A stretch of 64,000 bases of DNA from Filosporella fistucella (Eukaryota; Ascomycota; Leotiomycetes; Helotiales): positions 1,922,001 through 1,986,000 of the forward strand of contig JAQJZZ010000017.1 in NCBI GenBank assembly GCA_030077755.1, given 5' to 3'. The notes below the pieces were generated by a model. That model saw only the letters and a list, made by a program, of their open reading frames with translations. It was not told the origin of the DNA and made no database searches. Every line of letters begins with the position of its first letter. Position 1 is the first letter of the stretch. A program made the position numbers and the translations under genes. This document shows positions 32,905 through 45,327 of the stretch, in pieces.

Positions 32905-33875
32905 AACTGTATCTTGTCTAATAGATCCAAGTCAGCTAAAGCTTCGCACAATCTCAAGTTGCGATATTGAAGTTGGACGACAAATCATAAATTAAAACAT
33001 TTTTTGAACATCATTTCCAGTTTCCTGGTTTCAGGGGATTGACAGATCGGTTTTGTAATCATATTGAGTCGGAGGGAAAGAAGAGAAGAGAAGGTTTGCT
33101 TACCATGTATTCACGATCTGCCGTGTTGAAAATTTTGGCAGATAGAGAGGAGGAAAGGTTGGAGGAAGTTTTCGATTCATTTTCAATGCGATCGCTTAGC
33201 GTGCGGAAGGTCCTGAAGCGAGCCTTTCCTGTTTGAGATAGCTTGATTTTGAAATTGGATGAAGACCAATAAAAGCCCAACTTCATGTTAGAATTTTGTT
33301 GGAATATGTTCTCCATTGCCTGTTTAAAACGATGATCTAGCTTCAAGTATCCCATTATGACGCTCCGCTTGCCCTCCGGGGGCCACTGCCGTGGAGGTCG
33401 ATCATTTCAAGATCGGAATTCTACTCTCTACCAATCGAGAGCTCCTCGAACAGCCTACAAAACTTGGAGCCAGGCACAGCAAGGACATTTGGAAAGCAAC
33501 AGCTCAAAGAAGAAAAGTATTCAATTACAATTCCTACTTTAATTCTCTCAAGAACACCCCAATCGAGTTCAGTTCAGGCTTGTAGCATCACCCCATTTGC
33601 AATGCCACCCAAACCATAATCTACACTCTACTCCTTCCTATCCCCACATCCTCATCATCCTAGCCCGTCTATAGTCCCCAATCCACACCGAACAAGAGAG
33701 AAAGGTGTAAATGCCCATTCCCCAAGCGTAGCAGTCCGCAATCAGCGGCTGGCTGGAAAAAATACAACAATCCTTGAAAACGCCATCCTTCTCCAAAACA
33801 AAAGCGCCACGCTAATTAGGTAAGGTTTATATCTTCGTTGGTTTGCTCGCAAGCTTTATTCTCTCGCGAGAAACA
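32905..33875. other. Intergenic between SEN34 and YND1
   Basis: Promoter of SEN34 and 3' flank of the apyrase gene. Short open frames on both strands (for example 33059-33355 minus, 98 codons) lack recognisable features. No gene supported. Confidence 0.4.
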
Positions 33876-36065
33876 TTACACCTCTTCCAGAGGTGTCATA
33901 AGTGGGCTTTTCATCCGCGTTGGACTTCCTGCTCTGCTTCTCCTTCCAGCACCTAACATCTGGAGATTTGGACCCAGACGTTCCCGACTCTCTGTTCGAA
34001 CAACCAACCCAGCTCTATCGAAAGCGTTCACGCTTCCCATTTGATTTAAGCCCAGACCGACATTTTCTGTGCTCCCATTGCTATTCTCGAAATAGTTTGC
34101 CGTGTCAAAGGAAACAACATTCATCTTGGGAGTCGCTAAACCAGACGTACGGCCAATTCGGGAGCCACCGCTGGAATCGGAATGTTCGTTATCATCAGAA
34201 GAGTCGACGTCCCCAAGTTCGAATTCACCAGCTGCTTCTCCATCTTCAAGAACGCGTTCATAATTCCCGGAAGAGCGACCGAAAATTTTGCTCGAGGAAA
34301 AGAACCCTCTCCCGCCTTTTCGTGGCGAACCTGGACGTCTATTCCGGCGAAGTGAGGTGATACTGCGGTAGAGTCTTAATCTTCTGTCGCGTTTGCGGAA
34401 CACATAACCGATGAGAATAAGGGCCAGCATGAACAGGAGGAATCCAGACGTAGACCTCGAATGTGCTTTATCAGCCAAATCTGCCGCGGTTTCTGTCCAA
34501 CTGTCCTCATCGCCAACGGGAACTGGATTTGAATTCGAACCTGCTTCTTGGAACTGTCCAATGCCATTGTTATTCCCAAATCCTACAGGCCCGGCATCAG
34601 CAGCGGAGGGTGGAACTTGTCCGGCGGCGTAGAGAACCATCTTGCCAAGAGTCCAGCTGACCTCCATCCCATCGATCTTGTTAACAGCTTGGAAAGGATC
34701 CAAGAATCCTTTGTCCTTCGAATGAGCAGCCACTTCCTTGGTACCGTTGTATCCAGGAACATGCGTTCCCTTCTCAATGCCAACTCTAGGTATTCCAATT
34801 CCCTCATGGAGTACATTGATCAACCAGGAAGCTTTAAAACAAACTTCCTGAGCAGTCTTTGCATCCACCTTCTTTCCCCATTTGCCGTCGGCAACATTCT
34901 CTGCAATATCATCCCACTCCTCACTACAGAAATCCTTGACCAACTTTTGATATGCCGTGAAATCGTATTTTTTATCCTTGTGTGCCATTTCAAATACTTC
35001 ATGAGTCGTATGCCAATACTCCGAAACACCAACAAAATGATTCACATCGAAGTCGATAGCAGGTACATGTTGTCCATGGAGCAGGCAGGGTTGATCTGCG
35101 CAAGGAGCGTCTTTATCGAGTAAAGGATACGTTTGCCGAAGGCACTCATCGAATAATCCGGTGCCTACTAAAACAGGATCCTTGCTGTCCTTTTCATCGG
35201 TCACAACACCTTCCAATGTAGTCCTCAAACCAGAGGGTAAACATGGATCCAGAAGTTCGTGAGCAGACTTCGTATATGTTGAGTCCATAAGCGCCGAGAC
35301 GTATCTTTCCCTTGCTCGATTGACTCCAAATCCTAGCCAAGTGGTGGTGAAAACCTTGTATTCCGAAGCATCACCATTCAAGGTGCGCATCCTCAACAAT
35401 TTCAGATCGTCAGCATGTTTTGCTGCCTCGGTCGAATTAGGCGCAAACGCAATCTGTGCTGAAGCCCCGCCCATATCCAAGAAGCCATACGTATGATGAC
35501 CTTTTCCATGATTATGTTTATCTGGGGAATCGAAGCCTCCCAGCAGATAATTCGCAGCAATCCATCCGTAGAGACCTTCTGTCTCTCCTGGGATGACCTG
35601 GATGTGTAAACCGCAGTCCGGTAACGAGAATTCAGTATGTTTTTGAGCATAAGAACAAATCTCACTCAAGAGAGCTTTCTGTTGAATGTCCGCCAGTAAT
35701 CTCACACCAGCTGTGGCCATCAGGAAAATCGGAGTGTCCTTGACCTGATCTTCGGGAACAATATTCAATGCATGATCGAGTAAGCTCTGTAGATGATCAG
35801 GACCAACATCCCCTGGCCTGTCACCGAACGTCGACACACCAGGCTTGATTTTCTTGGTATAATGAGGTCGTGTTTCTAGTTTTGGCAGACTGTGTAGATC
35901 CTCTGGTTTTGCATCGTGTTTTGCTCTGGCTGAGTTGAGCCATTTGTAGACGTGGACTCGAGTTCCTGACGAACCCGCGTCCAGGATCACTCCCCATCTC
36001 CCTAGAAACCATTAGCTTTCTCCTTTCTCCTTTCGAGGCTGCGATGGCGACATACATTTACCCAT
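33876..36065 (-). CDS. YND1: Golgi apyrase (GDA1/CD39 family NTPDase), Ynd1
   Basis: Exon 1 is only ATGG (36062-36065); a 60-bp intron (GTAAAT…CTAG) joins it to exon 2 at 33876-36001, giving MGRWGVILDAGSSGTRVHVY and 709 aa. Apyrase regions are all visible: ACR1 ILDAGSSGTRVHVYKW, ACR2 FLMATAGVRLL, ACR3 VIPGETEGLYGWIAANYLLG (catalytic Glu) and ACR4 GFLDMGGASAQIAFAP. A transmembrane segment (GFLLFMLALILIGYVF, about 518-536) is followed by a 170-residue Ser/Arg-rich cytosolic tail. This topology, catalytic domain first and TM near the C-terminus, matches Ynd1 and not Gda1, which has an N-terminal anchor. Role: hydrolyses GDP/UDP in the Golgi lumen to sustain sugar-nucleotide exchange for glycosylation. 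Confidence 0.95.
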
Positions 36066-39000
36066 TAGTATGGAGATACGGTGGATGTTGTTGGACTATC
36101 GAAGATTATGTCGAGGTATGGTACAATTGATGTTGTTAAAGGTGGTGTGGAACGGGTAATTGCGAAGGCATTGATGGAAGAGGGAAGCTGTCGCGATAAA
36201 ACGAATGTGGTATGTCAGAGACAAAGGTGGTAGGATTTGTTTGAAGCGGCTCAATGGGAAGGGTAATTGAAGTCGGAAGGGGTTAATCCATGGAACGAAT
36301 GTGTTGTTTTGGCGGAGAGATGGTGATGATTGATGGGAGATTCTGTGTCTCTCTTACCCGTATGTGGTGGTGGTAGTAGTGGTGGTGGTTGAGTTGAGTT
36401 GATGGGGGATACGCAACCTCCTGGGCTAATTCTTGTTATCTTTCTGGGACCGGGGGCTGAAAGAGGGATAGCGTGCCAAGACTCTTAGCCCATTGACTTC
36501 TTTAGTGAGGCCGTGGGCTGAGGATTGGCAGGTGGTGGTGTGAAGGGTGGCTTGGGTGGCCAAACAGCGACAAGATGGCAAAAAGGGTAAGGGGAGAAGA
36601 GGGATGTGCAAGATCGGATTGGTGGAGAAGAGAGGTGGAGGAAGAGGGGTTTTAAAGATTCGCGGGTTATTTTAGGACTACGATTTAACTGGTGAGGAAG
36701 AAAAATAAATATCACGAAGTCTGCAGATTTAGCCCAGTAACCAAATCAGGTCCATGTGAATATTACCTAGGTAATTAGATTTCAAAGAATCACAGATAAT
36801 TACCAAAGTATAAACTCACAATTCTTTATCTTTATTCAAAGATGGGTAATTTACGATCCTAGGTAGGTAAATATCAAGTGTAATCCACTCCCACTTATAC
36901 CACAAATGATATCAGATTAGCATCCCTTAGGACACTCGTCTGTTTGTGACCAGTAACGCGGTACCTATCTCACCTGCAAAGCCACCAGTCAAAGACAACA
37001 ATAACAGCATGAATCCACCGCCTCTCCCACAAAACCTCATCAATAGCATCAGATCCCACCATCACGTTGTCAAACATTAAAATAGAATCGAGTCATCGAA
37101 TCACGATATCGGAAGTGGTGAATAATCAAGCCCTTCGTATTGTTAGGTACAAACCCGTATACCTGCATCTCACATGTGATTTACACCTTAGGTAGGTACG
37201 AAGGCGTTATTCAGTCGACCAGAAAACTCCTGTCTATCCCGAGTATTCCTGCAACTATGCATGCTTCTTTCAAGGCTTTGATAGGGACAGCAGAAATCCA
37301 ACATCATGCTTTGAGTATCTCCATCCTACTTAGGAGTATAGCTCTCGTTATCCAAAACACCAACAACACTTGACACCAACCAGCCTCAAACTGTCACTAT
37401 ACCTTACGAGTTACCTAGCATTTCATTTTCCAGCCCAGCATCTCAGCTCCCCACACTCCACCAATACCCCTCTACCGTCCGTATTCCTTTTTCCAGCATC
37501 ACAGCTAATAGTGCAGTCAGCCTCACCTCACCTCACCTTCGTAAATCCTTCATCCTCGCACTCTAACCATACAAATCCCTCCCAAAATCCTTCTCTGTCG
37601 GTCTATCGGTCCATGCCTCACTGACTTACGAATCCCATGTTTCAGCCGGACTAAGCTTTACGCTTCTTCTTGTCGTCTGGTTAACAAGTTGAAGCGTGCA
37701 TCAGCTGTTGTTTTACACATTAGGTTTTCCATTGCTAAGGCTTGGAGAAATAGGGAAAAGTGGGTTTATGTTGATAAAGATGCAGAAAGTTGCCGATGGG
37801 GCTAGGAGTTTGCCGTGCATAGGTACACCACATGCCTTTTTAAGTGAGATATTGTTCTTATTCCTATGAGATAATGGCACTTTGAAAGAATATCCTAAAC
37901 TTTCTGTTATTTTGACTTTGTAATTCCTTGAATATTGCCATCTATTCCTCGGTTCAACATTTCGCCATCAACGTTTTAAATCAACATTCTAATGCTGCTC
38001 TTCTCAAAAGCTACTGACGCCCCAAAAACAAAACCTATAACCCGTTCAAATTATTACAAAAATAAGCAACTCTTCTCATGTATGGAGTAATACATGCAAT
38101 TCTACAATCCCATTCCATTACCCTTCTTTCTACGCATATAACCTACCTACCTACCTACCTTCCTATCGCAACCACTCTACCCTTCCAAATCTCACTCCCC
38201 CATCTCCCTCTCCCCTCACAACCCCTCTGCACCCAACCTTCACCTTCACCTTCCTATTCCTTCCCCCACCATCCCAAAATGCCAGCCCAGCCACCCGCAA
38301 CAAGCCCTAGCATAAACAAAAACCCCGTCCCTATCCGAATGCATGAAACAACCCTCCTGATTCCCAACCGAGCACAGGGAAAATGACATCATAATCCGAG
38401 ACCCATGTTTGTGAAATTTTTAATAGGGCTTGTGCGTGTTTGATATGATCTGATGTTTCTTTTCTAGAAGTGCTGGAAGGGAGGGAGATGGGAAATGGTG
38501 CGTGGGTGGGATTTTGATAGTGAGGTACTGTAGTGGGTGAGAAGGTGTGTCACGTGCTGTGGATGAGATGTGCAGGGGGTGGGATGGAGTGGTAGAGTTG
38601 TAGTGAGATCTGATATGAGATCTGATATAAATTCTTGACTAAGAAGATTCAACATATACTAAGAATCGTTTCTAAATGTATCTATTCTTATCTCTAAAAA
38701 GAGGCTGAGATGCAATCTCTCTATACTTAATGTCGCCTCGGGGAAGTTCCTCTCCAAATCATCTGAATGCTCCTCATCTCCTCCCTCCTTTCTATTCTCA
38801 ATTCAGACATGGATTGCAGGGTGACATCTACTTGTACAAATTGTACATGGACGGAAACTCAATCTATATTGCACTCGGTTTGCTATGCTTAGACGTAGAT
38901 TCGTCATTATTTATGAAACCGTCAAGATGCATAATCAATGGGATCAGAGAGGGAGAAAATTTCAGGATTAAGATCGTTTGCGAAAGAAAGAGGTGTTTAA

Positions 39001-39368
39001 AGAAGTTTATATTCATATTCTAAAATACCGGTTTTTCTAGTCAGCACTAGATGGCTCTGCAGGTCTAAAAGGGCTATCTACCCTTTTAGAAGCCAACCCT
39101 ATGGAAACTCTTCTTCTCCAGATCCATTTCTTTCCATTCGTGAGATAGTACAAGTACATATTCTCAGTATCATCTTTCACCATCCTATCCACATTCGGGT
39201 TCCTATACATCACACAGTAGCAGCTGCCTTTAAAACCACGGTATCTGGTCATTCCCATTCGACGCTTGATATATCACCCATCTTCGTGCGCCAAACTCCG
39301 CCGAATCCAGTACTCCCTATCCTCGCCTTCAGCCTAGAAACTCTTTGTCAAATATTCTCTCTCGAGAA
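36066..39368. other. Gene-poor 3.3-kb stretch
   Basis: Begins with the YND1 promoter, which has a GGT/GGTGGT-type run at about 36365-36395. There are repeated CCTAGGTA/TAGGTAGGT words near 36768, 36860 and 37190, and a CCTA tetranucleotide run at about 38140-38160. A pyrimidine-rich block (38160-38278) precedes a good-context ATG at 38279 opening only 35 codons (MPAQPPATSPSINKNPVPIR…). I cannot support this or any other frame as a gene. Confidence 0.4.
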
Positions 39369-40113
39369 TCAATCACCATCCCTCTCCAAAAAAGTAGGAT
39401 CACTCCTCACCCTCCCCTCAAACTTCCTCCACCACTCCTCAAACGCCTTCAATGGTACGACCTCAATTCCACCACTCGTATTCCCACTAAAGCTCGCCAG
39501 GAAATTAAACGCATTCTTGATGATTCTTTGTGCTAACAATAGAGTATCAGGAGCTGGTTTCTGTGCTCGCAGTGGTACTAATGCCGAAGAAGGATTGGTA
39601 GTCGAGGTATTAGATTGTAGTTGAGCCATCTGCTGCGCTACGCTTTCTGCGGATTCAAGAGAGATACCCAGTGTGATTTCTGGACTCCCTGATCCATTCC
39701 CTTGTGTTGCGTCGTCTGGCGCATCCATGTCTACTTCTCCTCCATTTCCTATTCCTTGTGCTGATCCGTAGAATCCTGATATCTTAAACACGGCGCTCTC
39801 TTTCCCTTCTCCTATTCCTCCCAAGAACTTGAAATTAGGCTGTGGTGATGGAGAAGAGGTGGCGGGGAGGAGAATGTAGACTGCAGCTGCGGTGTTGGGA
39901 GGGAGTGTTATGCCGGGGAGCAGGAACACGGTTATGTAGTTGAAGGGTTTGGGGTAGGGAGGGAGAGTGTAGATGTAGGATGTTTGGGAGGGAGCGGAGG
40001 TCGGGAGAGTTATACAAGGGTGAGAGGTGGGAATCTGGGGATTTGTTAGGAAATAGAAGTTAGAGGAGGAAGGGACTCACTAGGCCAAAGAGTTGGGGAA
40101 GTTGTGCTGCCAT
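39369..40113 (-). CDS. OPI10: Hikeshi/Opi10 family protein
   Basis: Exons 40081-40113 and 39369-40034, intron 46 bp (GTGAGT…CCAG), 232 aa. The first exon encodes MAAQLPQLFGL. The second begins IPTSHPCITLPTSAPSQTSY and continues YPKPFNYITVFLLPGITLPP, then NTAAAVYILLP: the conserved Hikeshi core whose hydrophobic loop binds FxFG repeats and Hsp70. The C-terminus (EEWWRKFEGRVRSDPTFLER) matches the family's terminal helix. In animals Hikeshi imports Hsp70 into the nucleus on heat stress. Yeast Opi10 was named for phospholipid-linked inositol excretion. Length agrees with fungal members. Confidence 0.92.
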
Positions 40114-40926
40114 TGGGTTTATCAGACGCTGTGCACTTGGAGATTAGAATTGATCGTTGCTCATATGCTCTGCTTGTCGAAGTTGAAGTACGAGGGCGAG
40201 AACGCAATAATGGGAGTAATAGTGCCACCGAGAATGTAAAAGAATGTGGTGTTGTGATTGTTTGCAATGTGACCGAAAAGCTGGAGAGCTTTGGTGGGGT
40301 GAGGGAAGGCTGTGGAATTGAACGGCGAGCTTTGGCGGGGTTGACAGGGGCTTGGTGTTGCGTTCCCAGCTTTGGGATCTCCCGAATCTTCGAACGACAG
40401 GACTTCACATCACTTTTTCTTGTTTTCAACCTCAATATTCCAGATCATCACTTTCATAGGATCACATAAGAAACAACTTATTTAAAGACAGATCTCAGTG
40501 GGTCTCGATTTAAATTTTCGATTTTCAATTTTCAACAGCTCTTCAGCTTCAACTGAAGAAGGGGAGAGTGATCTTGTAGTCCAATCGATGCCAGTCTACT
40601 GATCTGTCCCAGAAGATTGCCGTTATTAGGATCTTCTAAACTAAATACTTGTCTCTTTGCACAACCTGATAGGACAAAAATATTTATTGTCTTTACTTGT
40701 ACATCTCTCAAGGCTGAATATTTTATCATTTGGCATACCAAAGATCTGGACATTCAGAGCAAAGGAGTATGAAATTATTGATTTTAATCTACGGCTCTAG
40801 TTCATTTTGAAGATGTGACTATGAAGTTTTTTCATTCTCCAAAGGTTATCTCTTCTACACCACATCATTCTTCACATCAAGCAAACGAAGACTTCGCCGG
40901 AGAAGCCTGCTTCTTACCAATCTCTC
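40114..40926. other. Intergenic between OPI10 and Myb-like gene
   Basis: Promoter of OPI10 and 3' flank of the next minus-strand gene. Only short featureless frames. Confidence 0.4.
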
Positions 40927-41947
40927 TCAAATCGACATCCTCGGCTTAACACCAACCCCCTTCTCCAATTGCCCCGTCCCTTGATACCAATCGTCCTGGG
41001 CTGGTGGGAAAGCATCAACTCCCCTCCAAACTCCATCATCCGCACCAAAAGGAGAAAATTCTGCTCTTCCAACAGGCTGCAAAGCTCTCAACGCGGCTTG
41101 CATTTCCTCCTCCCTAGTCTTCTCTCCAGGATGTTCAATCTGCTGTCTCATTCCCTGTCCTCTTTCCAACTCACTGGCCCTTTGAAAAGTATACTGGCTC
41201 CCAGAATCATTCCTCATGCCACCAACAGAACCTGCTACAACACCAGCTCGCTCAATCTCAGGCGAAGGCGCTCCCTCTCTCCCACCAATCTTAAGACTAT
41301 TCACTTTTCTCAATTTCGCAAGAGGCATCTCATCCTCTGAATCCTCTGTCTCCGATCCACTGCTACTACTCCATTCTTCTTGTTTGATTTTCGTTTCATT
41401 TTCTTTGGCGGCATGGGGACCGTCTCCTGGGCCGGGAGTGTCGCGATCTGGGTCGGAGTCGCTGCCTTCTTCTTTTTTGGGGGCACGCTTACGTTTCTAT
41501 ATTTTTCGGAGACACAATCAGCTTTTGTTATCCATTTGTGGCTCCAGCGAATTACAGATGAGTGAGGTTATGGAGAGTGAGCAATGGAGTTCAATTGAAA
41601 GGAGGAGCATACCTGATTCATCTCCCTATTCTTCTCGCTAGCCTTCTCCCCGGTGAACGGTGTACCATGCGTTCCAATTAGAGTCCCAGATTCAATCTGT
41701 CTTCGTAGCCGTGTATAACGCATTCGAGCAGCAGGGGGCTTGAGAGAAGTAGCTTGGCCTACGGCCGTGAAATCAATCTATGAGGAATTATTAGCTATGT
41801 CTCCTTAACCTCGATTTCGGGATGATAGAACGTGGTTTCAACAAACGGAAGGTATGAGATTGGGAGGCATACCGTTTTCATATCTGATTTCTGCAGACAG
41901 ATATACAGAAACCAGAGATTCTCATCGAGTTGGATTTTCGATGGCAT
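40927..41947 (-). CDS. Myb/SANT-like small DNA-binding protein (putative)
   Basis: Three exons: 41873-41947, 41613-41777 and 40927-41496; introns 95 and 116 bp; all junctions phase 0 and 269 aa. The N-terminus reads MPSKIQLDENLWFLYICLQK, then SDMKTIDFTAVGQATSLKPP and AARMRYTRLRRQIESGTL. This tri-helical layout (LDENLWFLYICLQKSD … AARMRYTRLRRQIE) is shared by fungal proteins annotated as Myb-like DNA-binding. It is followed by a Lys/Ser/acidic stretch (RKRAPKKEEGSDSD) and a low-complexity, probably disordered C-terminus. Expected nuclear; targets unknown. The identification rests on remembered family style, so the function is tentative, but the exon model is well supported by frame and splice sites. 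Confidence 0.82.
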
Positions 41948-44059
41948 GAGCTCCAATCTCCAAGCTTCGGTATCCTGCTCCCTTCCTCCCTGCAATCGAA
42001 ATTCTCTCAAGAAGATTGTTGATGTAAGTGTAAGGGTGTTCCCTTCAGATAGAGTTGCTGGCCACGAAGCGAATCACTGCAAATGATGAGAAACCAGATC
42101 GGAATTCTAGAGGATGATATACATAAGATAGAGGAATTGTCAGGTTGACAAAGAAAGAATAGAGCCTGATTGTTGGTGGTGGATTGCTACGTTGGGGTTT
42201 GTGGGATGATTGACAATGATGCGGGGTGCCATGTTGCTGCTTTGAAGTGCTGCAAGAGCAAGCTTCCCAAATCAAAGCAATTTGATAACTGTATATCTCT
42301 CCTTACTTCTATATACACCCCTTTCGGTTTTTTACAAGCCCTGGACGCAGATGACATAAGGCTTCAGGCAGAAGAGAGATTGTCCGCTTTTTTGAGTAAA
42401 GCTTCGGTTCTATACCTGTGGAATCAATTCTGGGAATTATTTGCACCAGGTCCCAGGATTGAACCTCTATGAAGTCTCACCTTTTTAGACTTGGTCACGG
42501 CGCAACACAAAAAGTTGTTTCATTTCCAGATCTTCGTTGCAAATATGAGATTTTCAGGGATGTGATAACTTCCATGGAATAGCTGGGGACACTTTTAATA
42601 CTCGAAGCCTTTTTGCACACCTGAGTATCCATGTCACTTACGGCCTGGCACCTCTATATTATAGAGGGGCGAGGTAAACGCTATTCTGTACTTTATTGCA
42701 GATGATAGCTGATATTAAACATCTCTATATTATTTTTTTCATACTTATTATAGACTAGTTAGAAACTACTACTATCTGACTTATATTATATAACATAAAT
42801 CTCCAAAACAGCTTATTCTTTGAGATAGTTCTTTGCCTTGAAAAATAAATTATAGAATAGTGAATTCAAATAGGAAAAGCTAAATATATCTTATAAACTT
42901 CAGCTGCTAGTTTAGTATTTTGTTGTATAACGCACAAATCTAGTAAGAAACTGTCTTTGAACTAGTATTGTGATTTGATACGAATAATAAGCAGGAGCGA
43001 ATAGAGAGTAGTTAACTCTGGTTCTCTTCAAAACTATCGGATTCACTTGAATATCTAGATATGCAACGAAGCTGCAAATTTTGAGACCTTGGTCCATGCC
43101 TTATAAACTGAGAAAAACTTCGCTTTTTAGTATTTTGGTTTTGACAGTAAGGCATAGAATAATGACCAGTGATTTGGAGTTCACTTGGAAATTTGTGAAT
43201 TGAAGACTTTGCGATAAAAAAAAACTTCGAACTTCTATTGCATAACACATGAATGTAGAAGAAAATCGTCTGCAAGATGGCGGTAAAGTTATTAATACTA
43301 GATATGAAACATATTTGAGATGGGAGAGAATATCCTCCAAGTTTCATCTAAGCTTCTTCGAACCCGCGTCTTGCAACGAATCCGAAACTAGGAATTTAGT
43401 ACTGCACCTAGAAATGCGTTGGCGTGCAACGAATCAGGCAGCCCAATAGTAGCAATGGTTGTAATAGTTCTTGGGGTGGTCTCCGGACTAGAGATCCAGA
43501 CCAGGGAGGATATCGTCAAGCAACGGGATTAAGTAGCTGTGACCTCGAATTGTCCTCAAAGTAGCACTTTTAGAAGCAGACTCTGGACTTGAAGTCCGGA
43601 ACATAGTTCCGGGCAACCTCGTCATGCAACGAAACTCTCCTCGACGATGAATATAGGTAATCCTTGATACGTTTTACTTTGAATTATAAAATCTGCTGGT
43701 CAGAGTACTCCTCTGATCTGGAAGCACATAGGATAAAGCGAAGCTTTGTGACAGAAAGCAATGCAACAGCGATAAGGCAACTCGTAAACAACTAGAAGAG
43801 TATCAAGATAGTATCTATAATCTACTGACTGCAAGACCTTCGGATCATAACTCAACAGGTGTAGCAGCAGAATGAACAGAGACAAACTCAATTTGCATGG
43901 ACCATATGTTGTTCCAAACATTATTCATCTATTTTTCATGCACACATCATTGTTCATGAAAGACTCCAGATCATGCAGGTATTTCCAACTCCAACAGAGA
44001 CCCGCGCCATGCAATGCAACCTTTCATATAACGCCTTACAAGCCCACAGAGTAGAGTCG
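41948..44059. other. Gene-poor 2.1-kb AT-rich stretch
   Basis: Upstream of the Myb-like gene and downstream of MTR3. It holds a hairpin CCTCTAT-ATT-ATAGAGG (about 42651-42667), an AT-rich island (about 42690-42910) and degenerate repeats around the word GCAACGAA (43063-43633, listed separately). No supported gene. Confidence 0.45.
43481..43633. repeat. Two degenerate ~100-bp repeat units ending in GTCAxGCAACG
   Basis: CTCCGGACTAGAGATCCAGA (43481-43500) and CTCTGGACTTGAAGTCCGGA (43581-43600) agree at 15 of 20 positions. Each is followed by CGTCA[A/T]GCAACG, at about 43515 and 43621. Further GCAACGAA words stand at 43063, 43373 and 43426. The units look like an old tandem duplication. Confidence 0.45.
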
Positions 44060-45030
44060 TCAAGCTCTACCCAACTTCATATCGGCTGTCTCCTTCAAAG
44101 CAGCAACTAATACCCGATTTGATCCCAAGGCAGCTTGCACAGCAGTATCAGCCAACTCTTCATAGCCCTTTTTTGAGTCTCCCCCTCCACCAATATCTCC
44201 CTTCACCCAAAGATCCGTAATCTCATCCCTATTAGGGAGATAAGCAACGATAGCCGCAGCCAGAATCTTTTCATGTTCACCTGGAACAGGGTCCAGTACC
44301 AATGTAGAGCCTTGATTTGACTTCACAACAGCTGCAACACCTCCAGAAACCACATCCACACAATCAATTCCTGCATCAGCAATCGCAGCTGAAGCAACCG
44401 TAATGCATCCACTAAGCACACTCATAATCCCCCAATCAGCTCTTCCTGGCTCGTCTCCTCGCCATTGATCTTCCTCTCCTTCAAGAATAGTGATTATAAC
44501 CTCCACACCAGATTTGGGCCATCTATCTCCTATAATGACACCTCGCAATGCGGTTTCCAGATGTACACCTAGATCTCTTTCCGTTCCATCTCTTAAATAG
44601 CCTCTTCGTTTGCGGGTTGCAAATGGTGCGTATTTGACATGTGTAGAGAGTATGATATGAGGTGAGAATGGTGCAGATTTTGGCAGAGGCCGTGGACCGT
44701 GGACAGTACAGGTGAGCTTTAGGCCCGAGGTAGAGAGAGAAGCTAGATTTGGAGTGCTGGATTTGGGCGACTTGGAGGCTTCCAATTCGAGGTATGCGGA
44801 ACCTGATGCAGAAGGAGTGACGCCTGTTTTTAAGACTGTGGTACATTTAGCAATGAAATAAACAATGGAGCAGGAATACACATACACATTTTCCGCAAAA
44901 CATTTGGAGCCCTGGTCCTTACAGGTCTTTCGGATTGCAGGGCAGAGGATTTCTTGTCCAAGTCTTTGGCATATATTGGCGCATATGTGCCGCCCGCAGG
45001 CCCATTGATTCTCCTCCTGTCGTTCATCAT
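44060..45030 (-). CDS. MTR3: Exosome subunit Mtr3 (RNase PH-fold)
   Basis: Exons 44886-45030 and 44060-44835, intron 50 bp (GTATGT…CACAG), 306 aa. The start is MMNDRRRINGPAGGTYAPIY (either Met); a longer upstream frame is not family-like. The N-terminus ends QSERPVRTRAPNVLRKM and the junction gives MFLKTGVTPSASGSAYLELE, where family members have the T-G-x-x-x-x-A-x-G-S-A-Y/L-E block of the first RNase PH strand. The rest follows the RNase PH fold: LTCTVHGPRPLP, VHLETALRGVI and SGCITVASAAIADAGI. Phosphorolytic residues are not conserved, as expected for eukaryotic exosome ring subunits. Role: structural member of the RNA exosome core. Divergent from VMA8. Confidence 0.92.
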
Positions 45031-45327
45031 ACTTTTGAGCAGAAAAGGGTCGTGGAGTCTGGAATTTGTATCTCTTGTTTGTGTCCAAGAAGATATCAAA
45101 AAGCTTGGGGTATTCACGCTAGCGGCCGCTTAGTGGTGGTGGGTGGCCCTTGCTGTTTGGTCCCTGTCGGTCGACGTAGTAGTGAGCTTCACAGCTTGTT
45201 ATCGCGAGTCTTTAAACCTCGAGGAAACAATCATCCCCGGCGGTCATTATTCTCCAGGACAGTATTCAAACACTTGTCTTTACTCAATTTTGATCATCTA
45301 AGTTTCTAGAGATCAGACTATTTCAAG
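45031..45327. promoter_or_regulatory. 297-bp divergent promoter of MTR3 and VMA8
   Basis: Compact head-to-head spacing of two housekeeping genes. A GCGGCCGC palindrome lies at 45122-45129. No known regulatory element is otherwise identified. Confidence 0.5.

Noticed and set aside
33059..33355. 98-codon minus-strand frame upstream of YND1 3' end
   Set aside because: No family motif; lies in the promoter side of SEN34 and has poor composition.
38279..38386. 35-codon frame with good ATG context after a pyrimidine-rich leader
   Set aside because: No family features, very short, Pro/Asn-rich, and no convincing splice to extend it; promoter-like sequence alone is not enough.
42440..42480. GGTTCAATC-like word (minus strand) resembling a tRNA T-arm
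   Set aside because: Flanking bases do not form a 5-bp stem and no anticodon or D-arm can be placed.
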